Assembly: GCF_028283785.1 (NCBI RefSeq)
Contig: NZ_JAPWKB010000008.1
Coordinates: forward strand, 1-64,000
DNA length: 64,000 nucleotides
Reading direction: 5' to 3'
Origin: Paraburkholderia sp.
Lineage (GTDB): Bacteria; Pseudomonadota; Gammaproteobacteria; Burkholderiales; Burkholderiaceae
The stretch's first letter is position 1, and each line of letters begins with the position of its first letter. The notes beneath the pieces were generated by a model. The model did no database searches and had not been told where the DNA came from. It saw nothing but the letters and a program-made list of their open reading frames with translations. Made by a program: the position numbers and the translations under genes. This document shows, piece by piece, positions 40,303-49,532 of this stretch.

Positions 40303-40961
40303 ACGGACCTCAGGATCTCGGCGGCCTCCAGGCGTTCGGTGCGGTCAATCCTGATCGTGGCGATCCGCTGTTTCATGCCGAATGGGAAAAGCGGGTGCTT
40401 GCGCTGTCGCTCGCGATGGGCGCGACGGGCAAGTGGAATATCGATATGTCGCGCGCGGCGCGCGAGAGTCTGCCGCCACTCAAATATCTCGGCAGCAGCT
40501 ACTACGAAATCTGGTTCGAAGGGCTGAAGGCATTGATGATCGGCACCGGTCTCGCATCGGAGCAGGAAATCCTGGCGGGCGTCTCGCAGACGCCCGCCGC
40601 GCCCGTGCCGCGCGTGCTGATGGCCGATCAGGTGTCCGCCGCGATGCTGAAGGGCAGCCCGTCGAATCGTGCGGAACCGGGCACGCCACCACGCTTCGCG
40701 ACCGGCGACCTCGTTCGCACGCGTCAGATGAACCCCGCGACTCACACGCGTCTGCCGCGCTATTGCCGCGACAAGCGCGGCGAGGTGATCGCCGTGCATG
40801 GCGCGCACGTGTTTCCCGATACCAACGCGCTCGGACACGGCGAGCAGCCGCAGTGGCTCTACACGATCCGCTTCGATGCGCACGAACTATGGGGACCGGA
40901 TACGACCGCCGCATCGGTCTGTGTCGAATGCTGGGAACCGTATCTGGACGACATCGCCTGA
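40299..40961 (+). CDS. nthB: Nitrile hydratase beta subunit
   Basis: Structural partner (220 aa) that forms the active-site cover with alpha. Seen: [18 protein letters not shown] at the N-terminus, [17 protein letters not shown] near 25-41, the central [13 protein letters not shown] segment, and the C-terminal RRGEVI-type SH3-like barrel ([24 protein letters not shown]). All are family hallmarks. The ATG overlaps the alpha stop (ATGA), so the two are made in equal amounts. Confidence 0.93.
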   Translation: MNGPQDLGGLQAFGAVNPDRGDPLFHAEWEKRVLALSLAMGATGKWNIDMSRAARESLPPLKYLGSSYYEIWFEGLKALMIGTGLASEQEILAGVSQTPAAPVPRVLMADQVSAAMLKGSPSNRAEPGTPPRFATGDLVRTRQMNPATHTRLPRYCRDKRGEVIAVHGAHVFPDTNALGHGEQPQWLYTIRFDAHELWGPDTTAASVCVECWEPYLDDIA

Positions 40962-40962
40962 C

Positions 40963-41331
40963 ATGACACCCGACCACGCTACGCTTGCCGCCTTGCGCGC
41001 GGCCTTGCCCGATCTGCCTTGCGACGATGCCGGGCCGGTTTTCAACGCGCCGTGGCAAGCGTCGGCATTTGCGCTGGCGATGAGCTTGCTGGAGCAGGGC
41101 CGCTTCACGCGCGCGGAGTGGGCGCAGTGTCTCGGCGACGCGATCCGCGACGCGCAACGCAACGGCGACCCCGATCTCGGCGATACCTATTACCTGCACT
41201 GGCTGACCGCGCTGGAGCGGATCAGCGTCAGCAAAGGACTGGCGACGTCAGGCATGCTCGCGCAGCGCCGCGACGAATGGGCGATCGCAGCCCGCAACAC
41301 GCCGCATGGACAACCGGTCAGATTGCCGTAA
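40963..41331 (+). CDS. Nitrile hydratase accessory (activator) protein, P14K-like
   Basis: A 122-aa protein of the accessory family that delivers cobalt to the alpha subunit by subunit exchange. It resembles the N-terminal part of the beta subunit: GPVFNAPWQASAFALAMSLLEQG near 27-49 and the ISVSKGLATS segment. ATG 40963 follows the beta stop by 1 nt; a longer frame from 40798 runs inside beta. Its stop overlaps the convergent LysR pseudogene by 14 nt. Confidence 0.85.
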   Translation: MTPDHATLAALRAALPDLPCDDAGPVFNAPWQASAFALAMSLLEQGRFTRAEWAQCLGDAIRDAQRNGDPDLGDTYYLHWLTALERISVSKGLATSGMLAQRRDEWAIAARNTPHGQPVRLP

Positions 41332-42267
41332 CGCCCGACGTTCCCGCTGAACTCGCTGCGTCGCCGAACATCTCCACTAGTTGTTCGCGCAACCACGTGT
41401 GCGCGGGCACCGTTTCGTTGCGCTGATGCCAGAACAGACTGATCACGCGCGCCGGCGCGTCGAGCGGCGCACGCACGCACACCAGTTCGCCGGTGTCGCC
41501 GACCCGATCGCATAGATCGCGCGGCAACACTGCGATCAGATCGCTGTGCCGCAGCATTTCGCATGCGACCGTGTAGTGATTGACCGTCGATACCAGATTG
41601 CGCCGCAAGCCGCGCGAGCCCAGAAAGCTGTCGAATGACGGTTGGGTTTGCCCAGCGAGGCTGATATCGACATGCCGCGCATTCAGGACCGTCGCATCGT
41701 CAGACGATCGATGCCGGCGAGCGGATGGCCGCGCCGCATCACGCACGCGTATTCCACCGCCCACAGCGAGCGGGAGCGGATATGCGCGGGCGGCAAGGTC
41801 TCGTTGATGTACACGCCGATCAGACAATCGACGCGGTTGTCCTCCAGCAAAACCGGCGCGTCGATCAGGATATTCGGCACCGAGTGCACCTGCACGCCCG
41901 GCGCGTTCGCGGCGAATCGCGTGATCAGCCGCGGCAACACGATGCCCGCCACGTAGTCCGACATCGACAGGCTGAAACTCGTCTGCGCGTGTTCGGGAAA
42001 AAACGTCTGTTCGTCGAGCGCGCCGCGGATCCGGCTCAGCGATTCCCCGACCGGCCCCCACAACGCAATCGCGCGCTGCGTCGGCGCGACGCCCGCGCCG
42101 CTGCGCACGAACAGCGGGTCGTCGAATGCATCGCGCAGACGGCTCAGCGCATTACTCACCGCCGGTTGCGTCAACGATAGTTTGGTCGCCGCCCGCGTGA
42201 CGGCGCCCTCGGTCATCAACGCCTCGAAGACCTTCAGCAGATTCAGATCCAGCGTACGAAAGCTCAT
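41318..42267 (-). pseudogene. LysR-family regulator, frameshifted
   Basis: The winged helix (TLDLNLLKVFEALMTEGAVT, then SNALSRLRDAF) and the first half of the effector domain are intact to about residue 190, where the frame ends at TMRRS. The remainder (DATVLNARHVDISLAG to the C-terminus GVTAI) continues in another frame. A single missing base near 41700 restores a protein of about 316 aa. Either a real pseudogene or a base-calling error. It is convergent with the nitrile hydratase genes and divergent from the MFS gene at 42404, which it may have controlled. Confidence 0.85.
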
Positions 42268-42403
42268 GGCGGAACATTCATCGCATCAATATGCCAGATT
42301 GAAATTATAAATATTTGTGAGGTTGCGCGCGCCTAGAATCAGCGAGCACGTATGGGCGCCATGCCCATGCGGATGCCTCGTCCCGATGACAGGAGAGAAC
42401 ACT

Positions 42404-43768
42404 GTGTCGACTATCTCGGCGCGCATCGAGCGCCTTCCGTTTGGTGGTTTTCATCGTCGTTTGCTGGTGATGGGCGGTCTCGGTTATACGTTCGACGCGA
42501 TGGACGCCGCGTCCGTCGCGTTCGTGTTGCCGGTGTTGCGGCACGACTGGGCGCTGTCCAGCGTGCAGACCGGCGTGCTCGGCAGCGGCAATTTCATCGG
42601 GTTCTTTTTCGGCGCATTGCTGGCGGGAACGCTCGGCGATCTGATCGGACGGCGTCGCGTGATGATGTATGCGCTGCTGCTGTATAGCGTCGCGTCCGTC
42701 GTCAGTGCGATGACCGATACGTGGCCGACTTTCCTCGCATCGCGGATCGTCGCCGGTATGGGCACCGGCGCGGAAAGCGCGATCATCGCGCCGTATCTCG
42801 CGGAATTCGTCGCGCGACGCTATCGCGGCGTATTCACCGGCGCGCTGGCCGGTTTCTTCTCGTTCGGTTTCGTCGCGGCGGCGTTGCTCGGCTACTTCAT
42901 CGTGCCGGCGTCGCCGCAGGGCTGGCGCATCGTGCTGCTGATCACCGCGTTTCCGGTCGTGATGTTGCTGTGGTGGCGTCGCGCGTTGCCGGAGTCGCCG
43001 CGCTGGCTCGACAGTCGCGGCAGGGCGGACGAAGCGAATCAGGTGTTGTCGCGCATCGAAGCGGATTTCGTGGCCAACGGCATCGCCTTGCCGCCGCCCG
43101 AATCCGTCGGCGCGACGGCCGCGCCGGTCGAGAAGGGCGGTTCGCTGATCGACAATTTCCGCGCGCTGGTTACCGCGCGACAGTTGCGCATCACCATCAT
43201 GACGTGGCTGATGTGGCTGTCGATCACCTTCAGCTATTACTCGTTCTTCACGTGGATTCCCGGGCTGCTGGTTCAGCAGGGCATGAGCATCACGCGCAGC
43301 TTCGCGTATTCGCTGGCGATGTACGTCGCGCAGGTGCCGGGCTATTTCAGCGCGGCGTGGCTCAACGAGCGGATCGGACGACAGGCGGTGATCGCGTCGT
43401 ATATGTTGCTGGGAGGCGCGTGCGCGCTCGGCATGGCGTTCGCGAAAAGCAGCGGCGAGATCATGCTCGCGGGCGTGTGCCTGTCGTTCTTCATGAACGG
43501 CACGTATGCGGGCGTCTACGCGTACACCGCCGAGGTTTTCCCGACCAAAGTGCGCACGACGGGCGCCGGACTTGCATCGGCGATCGGCCGGATCGGCGCG
43601 ATCATCTCGCCGATTCTGGTCGGCTATCTGTATCCGCTGTTCGGCTTTGTCGGCGTGTTCGGGGTGACGACCATCGTGCTGCTGCTCGGCGCGGTCGCCG
43701 TGGTGGTGATGGGCGTGCCGACGCGCGGCCGCTCGCTCGAAGATATCGCGGCCGGAGAAGCCGCATGA
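42404..43768 (+). CDS. MFS transporter, aromatic acid/H+ symporter-like
   Basis: Inner-membrane symporter (454 aa, about 12 helices) of the MFS group that takes up aromatic or other organic acids. Seen: GGLGYTFDAMDAASVAFVLP in TM1 with the family Asp, GDLIGRRRVMMYALL motif A, and the second-half GYLYPLFGFVGVFGV. Start GTG 42404 follows AGGAGAG; in-frame ATGs at 42386 and 42317 lack ribosome sites. It overlaps the GAF gene by 4 nt and is divergent from the LysR pseudogene. Substrate unknown. Confidence 0.83.
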   Translation: MSTISARIERLPFGGFHRRLLVMGGLGYTFDAMDAASVAFVLPVLRHDWALSSVQTGVLGSGNFIGFFFGALLAGTLGDLIGRRRVMMYALLLYSVASVVSAMTDTWPTFLASRIVAGMGTGAESAIIAPYLAEFVARRYRGVFTGALAGFFSFGFVAAALLGYFIVPASPQGWRIVLLITAFPVVMLLWWRRALPESPRWLDSRGRADEANQVLSRIEADFVANGIALPPPESVGATAAPVEKGGSLIDNFRALVTARQLRITIMTWLMWLSITFSYYSFFTWIPGLLVQQGMSITRSFAYSLAMYVAQVPGYFSAAWLNERIGRQAVIASYMLLGGACALGMAFAKSSGEIMLAGVCLSFFMNGTYAGVYAYTAEVFPTKVRTTGAGLASAIGRIGAIISPILVGYLYPLFGFVGVFGVTTIVLLLGAVAVVVMGVPTRGRSLEDIAAGEAA

Positions 43769-44358
43769 GCCCGACGCCCGTGCCACCCGCCACACCCGCT
43801 ACACCCACCACGCCGCTGACCCGCGACGCGCTCGCGGCGTGGTCGGTCAAGGCCATCGACGCATTCGGACGCGTGTCGGCCGCGCAGGCAGCGCCGGATC
43901 AGCCGCATGCGACCTATCGCGCGCTGGACGACGCGTATGCCGGTCTGATCGGCCATACGCTGTTCACGATCCTGTCTTACGACGGCCCACACAACGAATC
44001 GACGCGTCTATACAGCAATCTGCCCGCCGACTATCCGACCGGCGTGAAAAAGCCGCTGTCCGGCAGTCGCTGGACCGACACCGTGCTGACTCGCGGCGAA
44101 GCGTTTATCGGCAGCACGCCCGACGATCTGCGCGAGGTGTTCGGCGATCACGCATTGATCGCATCGCTGGGTTGCGAGAGCGTGCTGAATCTGCCGGTGC
44201 GCTGGCAAGGCCGCACGCTCGGCTCGATCAACCTGCTGCACGGCGCGCACTGGTACGACGACGCGCCCGTTGCGATCGCCCAGGCGCTCGCGCAATGCGC
44301 ATTGCCGGCGCTCCTCACGCGCCCGCCCGACGCGCCCGACGTGCCCGACGCGCCTTAA
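43765..44358 (+). CDS. GAF-domain protein
   Basis: A 197-aa protein with one GAF domain: LYSNLPADYPTGVKKPLSGSRW and VLNLPVRWQGRTLGSINLLHGAHW are characteristic of the fold that binds small molecules. The N-terminus is a Pro/Thr-rich linker (PTPVPPATPATPTTP) and the C-terminus is Pro/Asp-rich. It starts at ATG 43765, overlapping the MFS stop (ATGA). It has no output domain, so it may act as a ligand sensor or hydrolase-like partner for the transporter or amidohydrolase genes around it. Confidence 0.72.
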   Translation: MSPTPVPPATPATPTTPLTRDALAAWSVKAIDAFGRVSAAQAAPDQPHATYRALDDAYAGLIGHTLFTILSYDGPHNESTRLYSNLPADYPTGVKKPLSGSRWTDTVLTRGEAFIGSTPDDLREVFGDHALIASLGCESVLNLPVRWQGRTLGSINLLHGAHWYDDAPVAIAQALAQCALPALLTRPPDAPDVPDAP

Positions 44359-44424
44359 ACCGCGCACCCGGGCAGTTCAGCCAGCGCGACCCCACCAAGA
44401 CAGCAACTGACTCTGGAGACATCC

Positions 44425-45672
44425 GTGCAAAGTATCCTGTTCAAAAACGCGTCGGTGCTCGATCCGCATACCGCGACCGTGCACGAAGACCATCACGTTC
44501 TCGTCGAAAACGGGCTGATCAAGGAAGTGTCCGATACGCCGCTCTCCAGCGCCGCGTCGCGCGTGATCGATCTGGCAGGCAAGACGCTGATGCCCGGTCT
44601 GATCGATCTGCACGTGCATGTGATCGCCGTCCAGCTGAATCTCGCGCAGCAGATGCATATGCCGAATGTGCTCGTGACGCTGCGTTCCGTGCCGATCATG
44701 CGCGCGATGTTGCGGCGCGGTTTCACGACCGTGCGCGATGCGGGCGGCGCCGGCTTGCCGCACAAGGAGGCGGTCGAAAGCGGGCTGGCGACCGGGCCGA
44801 GGCTGTTCGTCGCGGGTCGTGCGCTCAGTCAGACCGGCGGACACGGCGACATGCGCGCGCGCTCGGACTATATCGCCGCAAGCGCGCCATGTGGATGCTG
44901 CGCGCGGGTCGGCGCGCTGGCGAGAGTCGCCGACGGCGTCGACGAAGTGCGCAAGGCCGCGCGCGAGGAATTGCAGATGGGCGCGGACCATCTGAAGATC
45001 ATGGCGTCGGGCGGCGTTGCGTCGCCGACCGATCCGGTCGGCGCATACGGCTATTCGGAGGACGAAGTGCGCGCTATCGTCGAAGAAGCGCGCGCGCGTC
45101 AAACCTACGTGATGGCGCATGCGTACACCGCCGACGCCATCGCCCGGGTGGTGCGCTGGGGCGTGCGCACGATCGAACACGGCAATCTGATCGATGCGCC
45201 GACCGCGCGGCTGATGGCCGAGTCGGGCGCGTTCGTCGTGCCGACGCTGATCACATACGAAGCGCTCGCCAACGAAGGCGCGCAATACGGACTCGCGCCG
45301 GAAAGCGTCGCGAAGATCGCTGACGTGCGCGAAGCCGGGCTGAAGTCGCTCGAAATCTACCGCGATGCAGGCGTCGAAATGGGCTTTGGCTCCGATCTGC
45401 TCGGACCGTCGCAGCGTCTGCAAAGCGATGAATTCCGCTTGCGCGCGGAGGTGCTGGGCGCAGCAGCGGCGATCCGGAGCGCCACGGTGACGGGCGCGCA
45501 AGTGCTCGGATTGTCGGACCGGGCGGGGCGCATCGCGAGCGGCGCGTGGGCCGATATGATCGTCGTGGACGGCAATCCGCTCGACGATATCAACTGCCTG
45601 CTCGGCCAGGGCGAGCATATTCCGCTCGTGATGAAAGGCGGGCGTATCGAGTTCGACGAACTGCCGCACTGA
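44425..45672 (+). CDS. Amidohydrolase family protein (Xaa-Pro dipeptidase/imidazolonepropionase-like)
   Basis: Metal-dependent hydrolase (415 aa). Zinc motifs: DLHVHVI near 61-67, carboxylated lysine candidate in HLKIMASGG near 190, VMAHAYT near 231-237, TIEHGNL near 251-257 and the catalytic Asp in GFGSDLLG near 320. The C-terminal beta domain DRAGRIASGAWADMIVVDGNPL is typical. Start GTG 44425 follows CTGGAGAC. It is 67 nt after the GAF gene, so the MFS-GAF-amidohydrolase set is probably one operon for uptake and cleavage of an amide or lactam-like compound. Substrate not known. Confidence 0.85.
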   Translation: MQSILFKNASVLDPHTATVHEDHHVLVENGLIKEVSDTPLSSAASRVIDLAGKTLMPGLIDLHVHVIAVQLNLAQQMHMPNVLVTLRSVPIMRAMLRRGFTTVRDAGGAGLPHKEAVESGLATGPRLFVAGRALSQTGGHGDMRARSDYIAASAPCGCCARVGALARVADGVDEVRKAAREELQMGADHLKIMASGGVASPTDPVGAYGYSEDEVRAIVEEARARQTYVMAHAYTADAIARVVRWGVRTIEHGNLIDAPTARLMAESGAFVVPTLITYEALANEGAQYGLAPESVAKIADVREAGLKSLEIYRDAGVEMGFGSDLLGPSQRLQSDEFRLRAEVLGAAAAIRSATVTGAQVLGLSDRAGRIASGAWADMIVVDGNPLDDINCLLGQGEHIPLVMKGGRIEFDELPH

Positions 45673-45901
45673 GCGATCGTCCCAGCCAAAACCTCGAAGT
45701 GGCCACGATAAGTTAGCAGCCCCACATACCGATTCACCAGACGTATCGATGTGTCGTCTAGCGCACAGTTTGGACCGGCTATCGCGGTGTCAAATCGCGA
45801 TAAAGCAGGAGACCAGGCAGGCAACCACGCAAAAGACCATCGCGAAGAGCCGACCACTCTTCGTCCGGACAAATCGAAGTGGATGTATCGGGGGCACAAT
45901 A

Positions 45902-46126
45902 ATGAGCTTCTTCCAGGTACTGGTAGGACAATTCGCGATCGTCGGCACCACGGGTGCGGAAGACGGACGGCGTCCGGCGGATAAATCCCGCGCCGTCGCG
46001 TTCGACGTGATCGACCGTCATGACAACGTGACCTATCTGTGTCGCGACCAGTCTTTCGATTCGGCGTGGGATTTCTGTGCGTTGCGCTTCAACGACGCGC
46101 AGGGCACCGGCCTGATCGCCGCCTGA
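45902..46126 (+). CDS. Small protein of unknown function (74 aa)
   Basis: Soluble protein starting MSFFQVLVGQFAIVGTTG with ATG 45902 and GGGGGC before it; ending NDAQGTGLIAA. It is not a family that I recognise; the middle has conserved-looking FDVIDRHDNVTYLCRDQSFD. The longer frame from 45749 is not preferred. The 230 bp before it hold no other gene. Confidence 0.5.
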   Translation: MSFFQVLVGQFAIVGTTGAEDGRRPADKSRAVAFDVIDRHDNVTYLCRDQSFDSAWDFCALRFNDAQGTGLIAA

Positions 46127-46171
46127 CTGTGGATTGAACCCACGCCGCGCCGGAAGCCGACGCGGCGTGCT

Positions 46172-47095
46172 TCATTTCAGGCCGGCGGCCAGCCTGCGGC
46201 GTGTCAGCCAGCGCACTACCAGCAGACAGCCGACTGTTACCGTCAGCGACATCACCGTCGTCATCGTGCCGAGTGCATAGATGACGGGCGTGGTGACGGA
46301 CGTCGTCAGCCCTTGCAGTTCGAGCGGCAACGTATTCTGCTCGCCGATCGCCTGCGAGGTCCGCGCGATCTCGTCCCAAGACAACGTAAAGCCGAACATG
46401 CCGACGCCGATCACCGACGGGCCGATGATCGGCAGCACGACGTGTTTGAAGCTTTGCCACGGCGACGCGCCGAGATCGCGCGCGGCTTCCTCGTAAGCCG
46501 GATTGAAGCGGTTGAACACCGCGAACATCACCAGCAGCCCGAACGGCAAGGTCCACGTCAGATGCGCGCCGAGCGCCGACGTGTACAGACCCATCGACGT
46601 CGTGTAGCTGTCCGCGAAAGACTGGAAACCCCACGCGTCGGCCAGATACTTGATGCCGTTGTCGAGCAGCCGGAACGTCAGGCCGATCCCGAGCGACACG
46701 ATGATCGACGGCATCACGAGACTGGCGACGCTGATATAGAACACCGCGGTATCGCCGCGAAAGCGCCGTCTGAACGCAAGCCCGGCCGCGACCGAAAACA
46801 GCACCGTCAACACCGTCACGGCGAACGCAAGCCGCACCGAGCGCCAGAACGCGCCCCAGATATCGATATCGCCGACGCCGTCGCGCAACACCGCGAACCA
46901 GTGCAGCGACACGCCGCGCATCGGAAAGGTCAGCCCGCCTTCCGGTCCCTGGAACGACAGGATGAAAATCGTGATGACCGGACCGTACAGAAACAGCACG
47001 AACAGCGCGAAGATCAGCGCGAGCCAGTAGAAGCTGGCCGGGCGCGCTTCGCGATGCAGGATTCGCGGGGTCCGCGTGCCTGAGGTTGCGCTCAT
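46172..47095 (-). CDS. ABC transporter permease, polyamine-type (PotC/PotI-like)
   Basis: Inner-membrane permease (307 aa, about 6 helices). The EAA loop EEAARDLGASPWQSFKHVVLPII near 213-235 is the ATPase contact. The helix DIDIWGAFWRSVRLAF and the FGFTLSWDEIARTSQ segment are those of the spermidine/putrescine and related families. It is last in the operon ATPase-SBP-permease-permease; its start follows the previous stop by 1 nt. Confidence 0.88.
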   Translation of the reverse strand: MSATSGTRTPRILHREARPASFYWLALIFALFVLFLYGPVITIFILSFQGPEGGLTFPMRGVSLHWFAVLRDGVGDIDIWGAFWRSVRLAFAVTVLTVLFSVAAGLAFRRRFRGDTAVFYISVASLVMPSIIVSLGIGLTFRLLDNGIKYLADAWGFQSFADSYTTSMGLYTSALGAHLTWTLPFGLLVMFAVFNRFNPAYEEAARDLGASPWQSFKHVVLPIIGPSVIGVGMFGFTLSWDEIARTSQAIGEQNTLPLELQGLTTSVTTPVIYALGTMTTVMSLTVTVGCLLVVRWLTRRRLAAGLK

Positions 47096-47096
47096 G

Positions 47097-48011
47097 TCAA
47101 AGCTCCCGGCGAATATCGACGACGCGGATCAAGCCCCAGACCACCATCAGCACGATCGCGAGCAGCACGATTGCGTTGGCGGCGGCAGCGGGAAATTGCA
47201 GATAGCCGGTTTGCACCTGAATGATCTTGCCGACCGATGCGATCTGCTGGCCGCCCATCACGCCGACGGTCAGGAAGTCGCCCATCACGATCGTGATCAC
47301 GAAGATCGAGCCGATCACGATGCCGGTTTTCGACAGCGGAAGGACCACGTCGCGAATCACCTGCCAGCCGGTCGCGCCCGCATCGCGCGCGGCTTCGAGC
47401 AGCGCGCGGTCGATACGCATCATCGCGTTGAAGATCGGCACGATCATAAAGAACGTGTACAGATGGACGAACGCCAGCACCACCGAAAAATTCGAATACA
47501 GCAGCCACTCGACCGGCGAATCGACCAGATGCGCGCCCATCAGCGCCTGATTCACGAGCCCGTTGCGGCCCAGCAGCGGCATCCACGAGATCATCCGGAT
47601 CACGTTCGAGGTCCAGAACGGGATCGTGCAGACGAGGAACAGCACGGTCTGCATGCCGGTCGTGCGTACGTGGAACGCGAGGAAATACGCAATCGTGAAG
47701 CCGATCGCCAGCGTGATCGCCCAGACGATCGCGCAGAATTTGATGGTCGACAGATAGGTTTTGAACGTCACGCACATCGTCGTCATCGACGAGCAGCCGT
47801 CGAAGATCGACGCGTAGTTTTTGAAGGTGAACGCGGGGATGATCTGGTATTCGTTGAAGTCCCAGAAGCTGACGATCAGCGTGATCAGCAGCGGCACGAT
47901 GAAAAATAGCGCGAACGTGACGGTCAACGGCGTGGCCTGAAGCCATGCCGACACGCGTCGGCGGCGCACCGGCGCGGTTTGCGCGGGAGAAAGATAATCG
48001 ATCGATGCCAT
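47097..48011 (-). CDS. ABC transporter permease, polyamine-type (PotB/PotH-like)
   Basis: Inner-membrane permease (304 aa, about 6 helices). EAA loop LLEAARDAGATGWQVIRDVVLPLS near 226-249; the IPFWTSNVIRMISWMPLLG segment is conserved in PotB/PotH. The start is placed at ATG 48011; an upstream in-frame ATG at 48077 would add 22 residues. Pairs with the permease after it. Confidence 0.88.
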   Translation of the reverse strand: MASIDYLSPAQTAPVRRRRVSAWLQATPLTVTFALFFIVPLLITLIVSFWDFNEYQIIPAFTFKNYASIFDGCSSMTTMCVTFKTYLSTIKFCAIVWAITLAIGFTIAYFLAFHVRTTGMQTVLFLVCTIPFWTSNVIRMISWMPLLGRNGLVNQALMGAHLVDSPVEWLLYSNFSVVLAFVHLYTFFMIVPIFNAMMRIDRALLEAARDAGATGWQVIRDVVLPLSKTGIVIGSIFVITIVMGDFLTVGVMGGQQIASVGKIIQVQTGYLQFPAAAANAIVLLAIVLMVVWGLIRVVDIRREL

Positions 48012-48123
48012 GCGGAATGTCAGTCTGTCGAGGCCAGCGTCGGGAAGGGCGCTGCCGGTACGGCGTGCCGCGTACATCAGGCAAACCGCACCGGCAAACG
48101 GTTACGTCAACATCGCGAGCGCA

Positions 48124-49419
48124 TCAGGACGCAATGAACTCGTTCCACTTCTGAACCATGTAGATGTTCTCGTCCATCACCGCGTTCCAGCAGGCAATCG
48201 CCCCCATGCGCTGATTGTACGAACCGCCGTCACGCACGGCACCGGCCTTTTCCAGCAGTTGGCCGTCGGGCGCCTTGATGTCCTGCGCCGCCGCCTTGCC
48301 TTCGATCCAGTAATCCCATTCGTACGGCTGCATATGCGTCTTCGCGGTTTCGAGCACGCCGGAGTAGTAGCCCTGACGCATCAGATATGCGCCCGCCCAG
48401 CCGTCCTGGAACCAGTTGACGAACTCGTAGGCCGCGTCGAGCTTCTTGCCTTGCAGCGAGCGCGGAAAGCCGAAACCCGACGCCCACGAACGGTAACCTT
48501 CCTTCAGCGGCTGGAACGTGCACGCGATGCCCATCGTGCGCACCTTGGTCACGGCCGGCGACCACATCGACTGGATCACCACTTCGCCCGAGGCCATCAG
48601 GTTCACGCTTTCGTTGAAGTCCTTCCAGAACGCGCGGAACTGACCCGCCCGTTTGGCTTCGATCAGGATCTTGATGGTCTGATCGATTTCGGCCTTCGTC
48701 ATGTTGCCTTTGTCGCCGTACTTCACGTGGCCCATCGCCTCGATCGCCATCGCCGCATCCATGATGCCGATCGCGGGAATGTTCAGCAGCGCGGCCTTGC
48801 CCTTGAACTGCGGATTGAGCAGTTCGGCCCAGCTCGTGATCGGACGCTTGATCAGATCCGGACGGATGCCGAGCGTGTCGGCGTTGTACGTGGTCGGGAT
48901 CAGCGTCATCCATTCGGTCGGCGTGGCCGAGAACGTGGTCGAACGCGCGCCGGTCAGGAACATCACTTTCTTCGGCGCGGTGCCTTGATCGCCGATCTTC
49001 TTGCCGTTCACTTCGCCCTTGGTCAGCACCGGCGTGATCTTGTCGGCGAGCTTGATGCGCTTCGCGTCCATGCCGGCCAGCGTGCCCGCCGGAATCAGCT
49101 TTTTCAGTGCGAAGTATTCCGTATCGACGATGTCGAACGAGTTCGGCTGCGTGATGATGCGTTTGGCGACGTCGTCGGTCGTCACCGGGATGTACTGAAT
49201 CTCGATGCCGGTGTCTTCCTTGAACTTCTTCGCGATATCCGCGCTTTGATTCACGGCCGTGCCGAGATAGCGCAGCGTGATCTTCTCTTGCGCGTGCACG
49301 TACGGAAAGCCCGCAATACCGGCGGCAGCGACTGCGCCCTTGACGAAGGTGCGGCGCGAGCGGCCTTTGTCCGACAGGGTCGTGTCGGCGGTTGCCGGGC
49401 TTTCGGTCGATTCATCCAT
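48124..49419 (-). CDS. Polyamine-type ABC substrate-binding protein, Tat-exported
   Basis: Periplasmic binding protein (431 aa) of the PotD-like family. N-terminal twin-arginine signal (SRRTFVKGAVAAAGIAGF) with cleavage near YVHA. Seen: LRYLGTAVNQSADIAKKFKE and the hinge pattern FNESVNLMASGEVVIQSMW. The Tat signal instead of Sec is less usual for this family. It is placed between the ATPase and permeases. Which polyamine or other cation it binds is unknown. Confidence 0.87.
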   Translation of the reverse strand: MDESTESPATADTTLSDKGRSRRTFVKGAVAAAGIAGFPYVHAQEKITLRYLGTAVNQSADIAKKFKEDTGIEIQYIPVTTDDVAKRIITQPNSFDIVDTEYFALKKLIPAGTLAGMDAKRIKLADKITPVLTKGEVNGKKIGDQGTAPKKVMFLTGARSTTFSATPTEWMTLIPTTYNADTLGIRPDLIKRPITSWAELLNPQFKGKAALLNIPAIGIMDAAMAIEAMGHVKYGDKGNMTKAEIDQTIKILIEAKRAGQFRAFWKDFNESVNLMASGEVVIQSMWSPAVTKVRTMGIACTFQPLKEGYRSWASGFGFPRSLQGKKLDAAYEFVNWFQDGWAGAYLMRQGYYSGVLETAKTHMQPYEWDYWIEGKAAAQDIKAPDGQLLEKAGAVRDGGSYNQRMGAIACWNAVMDENIYMVQKWNEFIAS

Positions 49420-49532
49420 CGCTTTTCTCCTCAGGTGACGTTTTTTGTGCGGCGTGGGTAATGGGGCAAGCGGTGAGCGGTCGTCGAATCAGACGGCGGC
49501 TGTGCGGTGATCCGCGCGGCGCGCGCGGGCGT

